64,000 bases of DNA from CAZIAK01 sp964537035 (GCA_964537035.1 CAZIAK010000001.1:289647-353646); one strand, 5' to 3'. Positions 8,960 through 17,889 are shown, numbered from the stretch's first letter. Notes: a model not told the origin generated them from the sequence alone. Program-made: numbers and translations.

Positions 8960-10317
8960 GATTGGCTGCCCACGCGTACGAAGGGGTCTCCATGTCGCAC
9001 CCAGACATCCTGAGCGATGCGAGGCCCATTCCGTGACGTTTCTTTCACCTCGGACCGCTCGACCAGGGCCAACACAGGGAGCGCCCCGGCGATGACCACC
9101 AGCTGGTAGATCAGATCGAAGTGGGCCCGGTTGAGGAACGTCGCACCGATCAGGAATGCGATGAGCGAGACCTCCACCGCGTTGCAGTAAGGCACCAGCC
9201 ACCCATCGCCGTTGCGCCGAAAGCGTCGACCTCCGATCTCAAGGGAGAGGATCGTGCCCACCAACATGAACATGAACAGGAGGTAGGCGGGCGTCCCCGA
9301 CTCGGCCCAGATCTGCAGGTACGAGTTGTGGGCCACCCTGGCAAAGTGCTGTTCGGTGCCGTCTTCGTTGACGATGCCGTCGGTGTAGTGGTTGTACTCC
9401 GTGACCATCTTGTTCAGGCCGATACCCACCACCGGGTTGCTCTGGATCATGTGGCTGGCGACCTTCCACGACGTCAGGCGCCCCCTCACCGAACCGTCGA
9501 TTTCGTCTGAGCCGGCGAAGATGGTGACGATGCGCTCTCTGTACTCCTCGGGAGCCAACGCCAGCCCCAGCACCCCCACCACGACCATGGTACCCAGCGC
9601 GGGGAACTTCCATTTGGTCTTGAGCGCCATCACCGTGAGGGCCACTCCCAGGGAGAGGAACCCTCCTCGGGAACCTGTGGACATGATCGTCAAAAAGGAC
9701 AGCACGAAGGCGACCTTCATGAACCTGCTCATCAGCGCGCCGTGCTTCAGTGGCTTCACTTCGTTGGCCATGTAGAACAACAGCGGCACGTTCATGACCA
9801 TGGCCAGGGCGAAGTCATTGTTGTCCTTGAGCATGCCCCCGGGGCCAGCGATGGACTTGCTGCCCAGGGCGTACATGATGCCGTTCTTGGCGCCGTAGAA
9901 TCCGAGGCCGAGAGCGATGATGGCCATCAAGACCCGCAGGCGGTGGCGATTGGTCAGCATGGCTCCGCTCAACAGGCAGACCAGCATCACCTTCGCCAGG
10001 TCGGTGATACGCCGACCCTGGAGATCCCAGTTCGCGCCGGTGGCCAACATCGAGACGATGATCCAGATCAGCATGAGCACCATGGCCTTGACCATGGGCG
10101 TGCGCAGCTTGATCGGCCTGAAGTCCATGGTCATCCAACCCAGGAGCGTCGCGATGGCGATGAGCTGGGAGATGGGCAGGCCCCGGGCGAATCCCCAGGT
10201 CAGGTCTTGGGTGCGGTTGTAGGCCAGCCAGCTGAACGTGCACAGGCCGACCCAGGGCCGCAAGAAGCTCATGGGCAGCAGACCCACGAAGAGGGCGAAG
10301 ACCACCACGTCACGCAA
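8956..10317 (-). CDS. O-antigen ligase/polymerase-like membrane protein (exosortase A-associated)
   Basis: A 453-residue polytopic inner-membrane protein with about ten or more hydrophobic segments. The N-terminal MRDVVVFALFVGLLP, the stretch LTWGFARGLP and the long periplasmic loop containing VAHNSYLQIWAESG match the Wzy_C/O-antigen-ligase superfamily, specifically the putative O-glycosylation ligase of exosortase A loci (TIGR03097-like). It probably polymerises or ligates lipid-linked repeat units at the periplasmic face. The gene overlaps the start region of the gene upstream by 8 bp and its own stop overlaps the next GTG. Whether it acts as Wzy polymerase or as ligase cannot be decided here. 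Confidence 0.88.
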   Translation of the reverse strand: MRDVVVFALFVGLLPMSFLRPWVGLCTFSWLAYNRTQDLTWGFARGLPISQLIAIATLLGWMTMDFRPIKLRTPMVKAMVLMLIWIIVSMLATGANWDLQGRRITDLAKVMLVCLLSGAMLTNRHRLRVLMAIIALGLGFYGAKNGIMYALGSKSIAGPGGMLKDNNDFALAMVMNVPLLFYMANEVKPLKHGALMSRFMKVAFVLSFLTIMSTGSRGGFLSLGVALTVMALKTKWKFPALGTMVVVGVLGLALAPEEYRERIVTIFAGSDEIDGSVRGRLTSWKVASHMIQSNPVVGIGLNKMVTEYNHYTDGIVNEDGTEQHFARVAHNSYLQIWAESGTPAYLLFMFMLVGTILSLEIGGRRFRRNGDGWLVPYCNAVEVSLIAFLIGATFLNRAHFDLIYQLVVIAGALPVLALVERSEVKETSRNGPRIAQDVWVRHGDPFVRVGSQS

Positions 10318-11500
10318 GGGCGGCCTCCCTCACCAGGGCCTCGAGTCGGTCGAGGACATGGTCCCAGTCATGGGCCTGACGCACGTAGGCTTGCCCCGCA
10401 GCGGCCAGGTCGTCGCAGCGCTCGGGGTCGAGCAAGAGGTCGGCGATCACTCGCGCCCGATCGTCGATGCCATCGGCGACCATGTAGTCGGTGCCGGGGA
10501 CGCCAGCCAGGGCCTTGGAAGACCAGGACGACACCACAGTGGCCCGGCCCGCAGCCATGGCTTCGAGGATCTTGTTGGGGATGCCACGGCCCTGATCGAG
10601 AGGCGCGCAGAAGACCGCCACCTCTGCCAGGGCTTGGGGGATCGATTCGACCGAGCCGGTCACCTCGACCTGCCCCTCGCGTGCCAGGGCGTTGACCGCG
10701 GCTGTCGGCGCTCGACCCATGATGCGCAGACGGGCACCGGGCACAGAGCGACGAACGGCCGGCAGCACCTCACGGGCCAGGTGGCTCACCGCGGTGATGT
10801 TGGGCGGGTAGTCCATCTGACCGAGGAAACCCACCACCGGGCCCACCGTGCTGGGTGCGGGCAAGCCGTCGAGATCTTGCCAGGGCGTGCCGTTGGTCAG
10901 CACCTCCAGGTGCTTGGGAGTGCCTCGGACGGTGAGATCGTCTGCCTCTTGATGGGTGCTCACCAGGGTCAGGTCAGCCCGCTCCGCCAAGCCCACCTCG
11001 ACGGGCAGGAGGCGGCCGGCCTCGAGCTTGTGCACCCAGCTCATGGGACCGCTGCCAGCTGCGGCCAAGGCCTCCCACTTGAGGGCGTCCACGTCGCACA
11101 TATCCATGATGCGGGGGCGGATGTCCCGGCCCATGAGCCAGGGTCCCGTGCCTGACGAGAAGGCCCAGCAGGCCCCATAATCGTGACGCCCCTCGAGCTC
11201 GGCGAGACACCGTTGCACTGCTGGCGCCCCGTGCCAGGCCACGGTGAGGCTGCCCCCACCGAGCGCCGCGAGCCCCACCCGAAACAGGGTGGGCACCCAC
11301 CGCCTGGGAAAGATGTGCACCTCGCGGCAGATCTGGGCCAGACCCTCCCGGGCCACTGCGGCGCTATGCTCGTCGTCCGCTTCGGCGACAATGTCCACCT
11401 CGCCCAGCTGGGCGAGCCGGGTCAGGTGACGCCAGGCCCGCAGGCGATCGCCTTTGTCCGGCGGGAAGGGCGCGCGATGGGCGACGAAGAGCACGTCCAC
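10310..11500 (-). CDS. Sugar transferase, TIGR03087-type (PEP-CTERM/EpsH1-associated GT4)
   Basis: A 396-residue GT-B protein. The N-terminus VLFVAHRAPFPPDKGDRLRA, the central RIMDMCDVDALKWE and the donor-domain motifs VVGFLGQMDYPPN and GRGIPNKILEAMAAGR are strongly reminiscent of the sugar transferase defined for EpsH1/exosortase loci. This is one of the best locus-typing genes in the window. It lies directly after the chain-length gene (10-bp gap) and overlaps the O-ligase gene by 8 bp. Likely role: transfer of a sugar to the undecaprenyl-linked precursor in the cytoplasm. Donor and acceptor are unknown. Confidence 0.88.
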   Translation of the reverse strand: MDVLFVAHRAPFPPDKGDRLRAWRHLTRLAQLGEVDIVAEADDEHSAAVAREGLAQICREVHIFPRRWVPTLFRVGLAALGGGSLTVAWHGAPAVQRCLAELEGRHDYGACWAFSSGTGPWLMGRDIRPRIMDMCDVDALKWEALAAAGSGPMSWVHKLEAGRLLPVEVGLAERADLTLVSTHQEADDLTVRGTPKHLEVLTNGTPWQDLDGLPAPSTVGPVVGFLGQMDYPPNITAVSHLAREVLPAVRRSVPGARLRIMGRAPTAAVNALAREGQVEVTGSVESIPQALAEVAVFCAPLDQGRGIPNKILEAMAAGRATVVSSWSSKALAGVPGTDYMVADGIDDRARVIADLLLDPERCDDLAAAGQAYVRQAHDWDHVLDRLEALVREAALA

Positions 11501-11510
11501 GTGGCGCCCC

Positions 11511-13178
11511 TCAGGTCAGGGCCAGCTGCACGTCCCGCAGGGTGCGCAGGACCGTGGCGGGCAACACGTTCGAATACTCGCTGTAGATGAAGAGCGCAGT
11601 GGAGAGCGCGGCCAGGACGAGCACCATGGTGGTCAGGGTCAAGGCCGACTGCACGGCACGAGCGCGCACATCACGGGCGGTCAGAATCATGTCGACGGCA
11701 CCGAGCACAGGCACGCCCAGGGTGCGCGACACCTCTTTCGCCGACCCGAACGAGCTACGGGTGAGCTCTGCCAGCACCGGGCCTGAGAGCCCGAGGCCAA
11801 CGCCCAGCACCAACGCGAGGGCCATGATTATGGCCCCGATCGGCAGCACCGCGTACTCGGGCTCGATGCCGTAGTCGATGATCTCGAAGGCCTTGCCACC
11901 AGAGCTGTCGGAGGGTTGGTTCACGGACGTGTTGGCGCTGCGCAGCGCCCGCACCTGATCGCGGAGAGGCTGGACGGCGATCTTGGCCTCGCCCAAAAGG
12001 GTGGCCGCGATGCTCTTCTGCTCACGCAACCTGGCCAGGTCCATGTTGACGATGGGCAGCCTGTCGAGGCGCGAGTCGATATCCGCCAACTCGGCTTCGT
12101 AGGAGTCCACAAGCACCTTGGTCTCTTGCTGCTTCTCTTGCATGTCCAGCAGCTGGCTGGCCTTCGCCAGGTAGAGCGGATTGCCTGCAGTGTCCATCAA
12201 GCTCTCGGGCTTGCCGCCCAGCTCATCGAGCTTCTTCTCGGCGGCCAGCCGCTTCTCGTCGGCGTCGATGTACTTGCGATGGGCGGGGGTGTACTTGGCC
12301 GCCACGACCTCAAAGTCAGCCTCGAACTTCTGCCACTTCTTGTAGGCCAGAAGCTGATCAGGATCTGAAGGCAGGGAGGGCACGTCGTACTCAGGTTCGA
12401 TGACCGCCAGCTCTTTCTCGAGCCCGGCCACCTTGGTGACGATCGTGTTCAGGGCCGCATGGGCCTCGGCCAGCTTGGTCACGAAATCAGCCTTCATCTC
12501 GTGATTGATCTCGGTGGTCGAGAGGCTGTGGACCTTGTTCTCCTCTTCGTAGGTCCGCAGGGCGGTCAGGGCGTCGTTGTAGTCCTGCTGCCGGTCGATG
12601 ACCACGTGCTCGCCCTCTTCCTTCCGCTTCTCAAGGCTCTGCCGGTGACCGTCGAGGACCCGCTTGATCCAGGAGTCGCGCAGACGGTTGACGAAGTCCG
12701 TGGCCTTCTTGCGCGTGGTCCACTGAAAGGCCAGGGTCGCGTTGATGCCGCCGGTCACGTCGGCCTCGAGATCGACGCTCAGGTTGGTGGCCACCTTGCG
12801 ATAGAAGCTCTTGCGCCGGGCCGGGTTGCCTGCAGTCTCCAGCCATTCCTTCCACTGCAACTCCTGCAGCACGGCGGAGACCCGGTTCATCGATTTCAGC
12901 TCCTTGCTCAGCGAGAGCTGCTTGCGCGCCAGGGGGATGTCGTCAAGGTCATCGAGCACCGCAGTGTCGAAGACGATGCGCACCTCGCGCAGCAAGAACT
13001 GGGTCTCAGACTCGTACTTCGCCGGCCACAACATGGTCAGGAACACACCCAGGAGCAAGAACACCAGGGTGGTGAAGACCACTCGAGGCAAATGCCTGCG
13101 AACCGCCTCCAAGAACAGCTGCACAGCCTCCCGCACGTCGGGGCCTGAAGATGAATTCGGTTCGGGAGTGGAAGGCAT
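11511..13178 (-). CDS. Polysaccharide chain-length determinant (Wzz/GumC-like, XrtA type)
   Basis: A 555-residue polysaccharide co-polymerase. A cytoplasmic Ser/Pro-rich N-terminus leads to a membrane helix (about residues 33-52), a long periplasmic coiled-coil domain rich in Lys/Glu/Leu, and a second helix after AVLPIGAII. After it comes a short cytoplasmic stretch with KEVSRTLGVPVLGAVD, typical of proteins that pair with a tyrosine autokinase, and then a further hydrophobic segment near the C-terminus. It is expected to set polymer length and link the inner-membrane polymerase to the outer-membrane export channel encoded next door. No BY-kinase domain is fused, and none is encoded in the window. 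Confidence 0.88.
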   Translation of the reverse strand: MPSTPEPNSSSGPDVREAVQLFLEAVRRHLPRVVFTTLVFLLLGVFLTMLWPAKYESETQFLLREVRIVFDTAVLDDLDDIPLARKQLSLSKELKSMNRVSAVLQELQWKEWLETAGNPARRKSFYRKVATNLSVDLEADVTGGINATLAFQWTTRKKATDFVNRLRDSWIKRVLDGHRQSLEKRKEEGEHVVIDRQQDYNDALTALRTYEEENKVHSLSTTEINHEMKADFVTKLAEAHAALNTIVTKVAGLEKELAVIEPEYDVPSLPSDPDQLLAYKKWQKFEADFEVVAAKYTPAHRKYIDADEKRLAAEKKLDELGGKPESLMDTAGNPLYLAKASQLLDMQEKQQETKVLVDSYEAELADIDSRLDRLPIVNMDLARLREQKSIAATLLGEAKIAVQPLRDQVRALRSANTSVNQPSDSSGGKAFEIIDYGIEPEYAVLPIGAIIMALALVLGVGLGLSGPVLAELTRSSFGSAKEVSRTLGVPVLGAVDMILTARDVRARAVQSALTLTTMVLVLAALSTALFIYSEYSNVLPATVLRTLRDVQLALT

Positions 13179-13188
13179 GGTCCGTGGG

Positions 13189-13998
13189 CTAGAACTGATT
13201 CTGGTTGAACTTGTTGTTGTTGTTGTTGTTGAAGCCCACCTGGCCGAAGCTGTTGATGGTCGACACGGTCTGGTTGGCGCCCAGCAGCAGGTTGCGCACG
13301 GGCGTCAGTGGAGCCGTCAGTTTCGACACGAACCAGGCGATGTAGCCGATCCAGGAGGGGGTCAGATAGATGATGTCGTTCTCGCGGATCAGGATGTTGT
13401 CCCTGGTCAGGCCTTCTGAGCGAATGGCGTCGTAGTCGCAGGCGATCTGCAGCGGGTTTTCCGGGTCGCCGCGCAGCACCAGGATCTTGTCCGTGTCCAC
13501 GAGGTCTTCGTTCTGGATAGCCGAGATCAGGGCATCAATCAGCAGGGTGTCGCCGACGAACTTGACCCGCCGCGGCTTGTAGGGCGGCACGCCGGTGACG
13601 TAGTACTTCTTCGAGGTGATGGCGGTCACGCTGACGATGAACGAATCGGCGTCCGTGACCAGGTGGGCGTAGTGCTCGCGGACCACCTGGGTGGCCTCGT
13701 CCGGGGTCAGCCCGTTGAGGTAGATCTCGCCCACGTCCGAGAGCGTCACCGTGCCATCCATGCGGATGGGCTCGCTCTGGCCCGAGTACTCCTTGTAGTC
13801 CGGAGAGCGAATCACCACCCGATCACCGATGCCCAGGTAGTACTGGCGGTTGGCATCCTGGGTGGGCCGGCCGAAACCCCGCTGGTTGAGAACCTGGAGG
13901 ACCCGTGCGTCATCGCCCGTGGTCTCGCACCCCACCAGGCAGGCCAGCAGGATCACCACCAGCGGTCCGCGGCCCATGGCTGCTGCGGACATGCTCAC
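13189..13998 (-). CDS. Polysaccharide export lipoprotein (Wza-like)
   Basis: A 269-residue outer-membrane export protein. A type II signal peptide ends in LLACLVGC, the Cys being the lipidation site. The polysaccharide biosynthesis/export domain begins YYLGIGDRVVI, followed by a SLBB-like segment (KKYYVTGVPPYKPRRV). The C-terminus, with a hydrophobic stretch and the tail GFNNNNNNKFNQNQF, is unusual: six Asn codons in a row come from a perfect triplet repeat (13211-13230). It is the first gene of the exopolysaccharide operon, with the chain-length gene 10 bp downstream. Together they should form the trans-envelope secretion path. Confidence 0.88.
   Translation of the reverse strand: MSMSAAAMGRGPLVVILLACLVGCETTGDDARVLQVLNQRGFGRPTQDANRQYYLGIGDRVVIRSPDYKEYSGQSEPIRMDGTVTLSDVGEIYLNGLTPDEATQVVREHYAHLVTDADSFIVSVTAITSKKYYVTGVPPYKPRRVKFVGDTLLIDALISAIQNEDLVDTDKILVLRGDPENPLQIACDYDAIRSEGLTRDNILIRENDIIYLTPSWIGYIAWFVSKLTAPLTPVRNLLLGANQTVSTINSFGQVGFNNNNNNKFNQNQF
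13211..13230. repeat. GTT/AAC trinucleotide microsatellite
   Basis: An uninterrupted triplet run inside the 3' end of the export lipoprotein gene encodes consecutive asparagines. Slippage would change the Asn count without breaking the frame. Confidence 0.85.
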
Positions 13999-14258
13999 TC
14001 TCCAGTCTCACTCATCGTTAGAGGACAGCCTCGGGACGCCAGGGGACAGCAAGGTTCATTCAGGGACGAGAACCGCGGAGAACCCATGAGGTTCCGCAGC
14101 CGATCCGGGCAATCACCCGGCGTCACACCTCATATCGACCGTCTGGAGGCAAAAATCCACTCCTATCGGTCTTTCGCCCAGGTTGAGCGGTCAAGCCGGG
14201 TGCAGACCGGCGACGTCGAGCCCGTGGGCCAGCCACCTCGGCAACAGCCTGGCTGGGC
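13999..14258 (-). other. Intergenic region upstream of the exopolysaccharide operon
   Basis: This 260-bp gap separates rmlB (upstream in transcription) from the export gene and should hold the exopolysaccharide operon promoter, because all genes from 13998 down to 2787 are tightly packed. I see imperfect inverted repeats (ccagcc/ggctgg around 14229-14255, just after the rmlB stop, and a short one near 14076-14098) but no convincing -35/-10 pair and no tRNA-like sequence. Confidence 0.4.
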
Positions 14259-15278
14259 TCAGCGGCCCATCCGCGCGCCGTACTGCTGCTCGTAGTAGTC
14301 CCGGTAGGCACCCGAACGCACCCGTTCCCACCAAGAACGGTTGTCCAGGTACCACTGAACCGTCTCAGGCAGGGCCTCCTCGAAGCGCCGGCTGGGTTCC
14401 CAGCCCAACTCATCCCTGATCAGGCTGGCATCGATGGCGTAGCGGCGGTCGTGGCCCAGCCGGTCGGTGACGTACTCGATCAACGACTCTGGCTTGCCCA
14501 GGATCTCCAGCAGCAGCTTGACCACATTGATGTTGGCCCATTCGTTGTTGCCGCCGATGTTGTAGACCGAGCCTGGCGCCCCCTGCTCGAAGACTCTCCA
14601 CAGGGCCGAGCAGTGATCGCTCACGTGGAGCCAGTCGCGGATCTGCATGCCGTCGCCGTAGACCGGCAGGGGCTTGTCCTCGAGGGCGTTGGCGATCATC
14701 AGCGGGATCAGCTTCTCGGGGAACTGCAGCGGCCCGTAGTTGTTGGAGCAGCGGGTGATCGAGACGTTGTAGCCGTGGGTCTCATGGGCCGCTCGCACCA
14801 GCATGTCGGCGCTGGCCTTGCTCGCCGAGTAGGGCGAGTTGGGCGCCAGGGGCGTGGTCTCGCTGAACAGACCCTCGGCCCCGAGGGCTCCATAGACCTC
14901 GTCGGTGGAGACCTGCAAGAAGCGCGTCACCTTGTGGGCCCGAGCCAAGTCGAGCAGCACCTGGGTGCCCAGGATGTTGTTGCGCACGAAAGGCGTGGCA
15001 TCAAGGATCGAACGATCGACATGGCTCTCGGCGGCGAAGTGGATCACGCCATCGAAACCGTGCTCGGCGAAGACAGCCTCCATGTCATCGCGATCGGCCA
15101 CGTCGGCCCGCACGAAGAGGTGGCCGTCGTCTTGTTCGAGGGCGGTCAGGTTCTCCAGGTTGCCTGCGTAGGTGAGCAGGTCGACGTTGACGATGGTCAC
15201 ATCGGGGCGCGTCTTGCGCAGGTCCAGCACGAAGTTGCTGCCGATGAAGCCGGCGCCGCCGGTCACAAGGATCTTCAT
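14259..15278 (-). CDS. rfbB: dTDP-glucose 4,6-dehydratase
   Basis: A 339-residue extended short-chain dehydrogenase that converts dTDP-glucose to dTDP-4-keto-6-deoxyglucose, the second step of dTDP-rhamnose synthesis. The NAD-binding motif TGGAGFIGSNF is at the N-terminus, STDEVYGALG carries the catalytic Asp/Glu region, and YSASK is the YxxxK pair. RCSNNYGP and GDGMQIRDWLHV are characteristic of RmlB. Length matches the family. Its start overlaps the rfbD stop by 4 bp (15275-15278). It is the last gene before the 260-bp gap to the export operon. Confidence 0.95.
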   Translation of the reverse strand: MKILVTGGAGFIGSNFVLDLRKTRPDVTIVNVDLLTYAGNLENLTALEQDDGHLFVRADVADRDDMEAVFAEHGFDGVIHFAAESHVDRSILDATPFVRNNILGTQVLLDLARAHKVTRFLQVSTDEVYGALGAEGLFSETTPLAPNSPYSASKASADMLVRAAHETHGYNVSITRCSNNYGPLQFPEKLIPLMIANALEDKPLPVYGDGMQIRDWLHVSDHCSALWRVFEQGAPGSVYNIGGNNEWANINVVKLLLEILGKPESLIEYVTDRLGHDRRYAIDASLIRDELGWEPSRRFEEALPETVQWYLDNRSWWERVRSGAYRDYYEQQYGARMGR

Positions 15279-16144
15279 GGAGTCGTGTCCGAAACGGTCT
15301 CTCGACGTTGGAGGTAATCGGCCAGGGCCTCGGTCCAGGGAGCGATGTCCTGACCCAGGGCCGCCCGCAGTTTGGCGGTGCCCAAGATCGAACGGGCTGG
15401 CCGAGGAGCCGGGCGATCGAGCCCGCTGCTGTCCATGGGCTCGACGGTGATGGCCACCCCTGCGCGCTCAAAGATCTCGCAGGCAAAGTCGTACCAGGAG
15501 CAGCTGCCCCGGTTGACCCCATGGTAGATGCCAAACGCGGGGCGCTGCTGCAGGATCGCCCACAGCAAGGGGGCCAAGGTGTGGGTCGACGTGGGACTAC
15601 CCCACTGATCGTCGACCACGGTGAGCTTGTCACGCTCGGCTGCCAGTCGCAGCATGGTCTCGACGAAGTTGGGACCACCCAGCCCGTAGAGCCACTGGGT
15701 ACGAACGATCCAGTGGTCGCTGCAGGCTGCGACCACCGCCAACTCGCCTGCCAGCTTGGTGCGACCGTAGGCCGAGAGCGGGCCCGTGGCCGCGCCCTCG
15801 TCATACTCTTGACCCGAGGCGAGGCTGCCATCGAAGACATAGTCGGTCGAGACATGCAGCAAGGGGATGCTCGCGGCAGCGCAGGACTGGGCCAGGTACC
15901 CCGGCCCCGTCCCATTGATGGCCAAGGCCTGGCTCTCGTGGCTCTCACAGTCGTCGACCGCCGTGTACGCCGCCAGGTTGACCACCGCGTCAGGACCCTC
16001 GGCCCCTAACCGGTCGGCCACCATGGCCTTGTTGGTGATGTCCAGGTCGGCGACATCAGTGCAGATCAGTTCGGCGTTCGGGGGACAGCTGCTGGCAAAC
16101 GCGTTGCCCAGCATGCCCTCCGCGCCTGTGACGAGAACCCGCAT
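15275..16144 (-). CDS. rfbD: dTDP-4-dehydrorhamnose reductase
   Basis: A 289-residue NADPH-dependent SDR enzyme that performs the last step to dTDP-L-rhamnose. It has the nucleotide-binding GAEGMLGNAF, STDYVFDG, the catalytic YGRTKLAGE (YxxxK) and the RTQWLYG region typical of RmlD. The gene begins 2 bp after the rfbA stop and ends in a 4-bp overlap with rfbB. The 3,5-epimerase RmlC, needed between RmlB and RmlD, is not encoded next to it or elsewhere in the window. Confidence 0.94.
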   Translation of the reverse strand: MRVLVTGAEGMLGNAFASSCPPNAELICTDVADLDITNKAMVADRLGAEGPDAVVNLAAYTAVDDCESHESQALAINGTGPGYLAQSCAAASIPLLHVSTDYVFDGSLASGQEYDEGAATGPLSAYGRTKLAGELAVVAACSDHWIVRTQWLYGLGGPNFVETMLRLAAERDKLTVVDDQWGSPTSTHTLAPLLWAILQQRPAFGIYHGVNRGSCSWYDFACEIFERAGVAITVEPMDSSGLDRPAPRPARSILGTAKLRAALGQDIAPWTEALADYLQRRETVSDTTP

Positions 16145-16146
16145 GG

Positions 16147-16875
16147 TCAGTCGGCCCGGTTGGCACCGCCCTCAGCGACGAGTTTCGCCGCGCGGAGCAG
16201 GCTCTGGCAGGTGCCCGCGTCGGTCCACCAACCGTCGAGTTCGCCGTAGTACATCTGTCCCTTGTCGATGAACGCGTTGTTCACGTCGGTGATCTCGAGC
16301 TCTCCACGCCCGCTGGGTTTCAGCGTCTTGATGATCTCGAAGACCGAGTTGTCATACATGTAGATGCCGATGACCGCCTGGTTGCTGGGCGGGTCCTTGG
16401 GCTTCTCGATGATGCGTTCGATGCGCTCGCCGTCGATGATGGCCACGCCGAACCGCTCCGGGTCATGGACCTCTTTCAACAGGATGCAGGCCCCATCACC
16501 CCGAGCCTCATAATCGGCCACCGTGCTGGCGATGTTCTTCTCGATGATGTTGTCCCCGAGCACCACGCAGATCGAGTCGCCCGCGGCGAAACGCTCGGCC
16601 AGGCGAAGCGCGTCAGCGATGCCCCCTTCGCCGCGCTGGTAGGCGTAGCTCAGGTTCACATCGAGTTCGTCGCCGTTCTCAAGCAGGCGCAGAAAGTCGC
16701 CCGCGCTGTTACCGCCGGTGACGATCAGGATGTCCTTGATGCCCGCGTTGCGCAGACACTCAATGGGGTAGTAGATCATCGGGCGGTCATAGACCGGCAG
16801 AAGATGCTTGTTGGTGATCTTGGTCAGCGGGAGCAGGCGAGAGCCAAGGCCGCCGGCGAGGATGACGCCTTTCAT
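16147..16875 (-). CDS. rfbA: Glucose-1-phosphate thymidylyltransferase (short form)
   Basis: A 242-residue nucleotidyltransferase. The N-terminal signature AGGLGSRLLPLTK and the phrase KHLLPVYDRPMIYYP identify an RmlA-like sugar-1-phosphate thymidylyltransferase; VLGDNI and IIEKPKDP are further family motifs. It is about 50 residues shorter than the canonical RmlA, ending after WWTDAGT, as in the short RmlA-like branch that lacks the C-terminal helices forming the allosteric site. It should supply dTDP-glucose for the two rml genes that follow. A related nucleotidyltransferase specificity cannot be excluded. Confidence 0.88.
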   Translation of the reverse strand: MKGVILAGGLGSRLLPLTKITNKHLLPVYDRPMIYYPIECLRNAGIKDILIVTGGNSAGDFLRLLENGDELDVNLSYAYQRGEGGIADALRLAERFAAGDSICVVLGDNIIEKNIASTVADYEARGDGACILLKEVHDPERFGVAIIDGERIERIIEKPKDPPSNQAVIGIYMYDNSVFEIIKTLKPSGRGELEITDVNNAFIDKGQMYYGELDGWWTDAGTCQSLLRAAKLVAEGGANRAD

Positions 16876-16947
16876 CGAGGTCGTACCCGGTTGTTGGTCG
16901 GAGGGGAGAGAACCGCCGAGGGCCAGGGCGCCGCTCTGCAGCGCCGC

Positions 16948-17889
16948 TCAGCCCCCTGTGGAGGGTCGGGAACGATACCACGCAACGGTGGCGGCGAGCC
17001 CGTCCGCCAGGGAAACCTGGGCAGAGAAGCCCAGGGCAGCCTGGGCCACGGCGACCGCGGCCCGGCTGTGCCGGATATCACCCGGACGGGCTGCGTCGTG
17101 CTCGGCCTGCAGATCGGGGCGTTGGCAGATCTCCCGAATGGTCTCCCAGACCTCTTTCAGGGTGATCCCCACGCCCCCGCCCACATTGACAATCTGCCCG
17201 CCACCGCGCTCCACGTCCAGGCCAGCCAGGTTTGCGGCCACGATGTCAGAGACGTAGGTGAAGTCACGAGTCTGCAGGCCATCGCCGTGGATCACCGGCG
17301 CCAGCCCCTCCAGGGCCCTGATCACGAAGATCGAGATGACCCCCGAATAGGGTGAGGACGGGTCCTGTCGCGGGCCAAAGACGTTGAAGTAGCGCAGGCA
17401 GACCGTGTCGACCCCGAAGAGTGCGGGGGCCATGCGGAAGAGCTGCTCGGCGGCGAGCTTGTTCATGCCGTAGGGCGACACCGGGTCTTCTCGGGCAGCC
17501 TCGTCAGCCGCACCTTCGACCCGGTCGCCGTAGACGGCAGAGCTGCCTGAGTAGACGATGCGCCCCACCCCTGCCTCGCTGGCCGCCACCATGAGGCTCG
17601 TGGCCGTGCCCAGGTTGGCCCGGTTGCTGGCGATGGGATTCTCGACCGACTTGATCACCGAAGGCTGGGCCGCGCAGTGCACCACCTGAGCGCAGCCCGC
17701 GACCGCTTCTCTGGCCACGTCCAGATCGGCGAGATCGCCCCGCACCAGCTGGACGCCGTCGGGCAGGTTCGTCTCGTACCCAGAGCTGAAGTCGTCGACC
17801 ACCACCACGTCGTCGCCCCGAGCCAGCAGGGCCTCGGCGATGTGGCTGCCGATGAAGCCGGCCCCGCCAGTCACCAGCACCCGGCTCAT
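16948..17889 (-). CDS. NAD-dependent UDP-sugar 4-epimerase (GalE/WbpP-like)
   Basis: A 313-residue extended SDR. It shows TGGAGFIGSHI, the NAD-ribose-binding VDDFSSG, VVHCAAQPSV, SGSSAVYGD, the catalytic SPYGMNK (YxxxK) and RYFNVFGPRQDP. This pattern fits UDP-glucose or UDP-N-acetylglucosamine 4-epimerases. A UDP-GlcNAc preference is plausible since GlmS is encoded nearby, but this is inference. The stop of the upstream epimerase gene overlaps its start by 4 bp (17886-17889); a 72-bp gap leads to rfbA downstream. Confidence 0.87.
   Translation of the reverse strand: MSRVLVTGGAGFIGSHIAEALLARGDDVVVVDDFSSGYETNLPDGVQLVRGDLADLDVAREAVAGCAQVVHCAAQPSVIKSVENPIASNRANLGTATSLMVAASEAGVGRIVYSGSSAVYGDRVEGAADEAAREDPVSPYGMNKLAAEQLFRMAPALFGVDTVCLRYFNVFGPRQDPSSPYSGVISIFVIRALEGLAPVIHGDGLQTRDFTYVSDIVAANLAGLDVERGGGQIVNVGGGVGITLKEVWETIREICQRPDLQAEHDAARPGDIRHSRAAVAVAQAALGFSAQVSLADGLAATVAWYRSRPSTGG

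Noticed and set aside
13205..13235. GTT repeat considered as a CRISPR or origin iteron
   Set aside because: It is a plain triplet run inside a coding sequence, without spacers.
13999..14258. tRNA or small RNA in the gap before the export operon
   Set aside because: No acceptor stem or GTTC-type T loop; the inverted repeats are short and imperfect.
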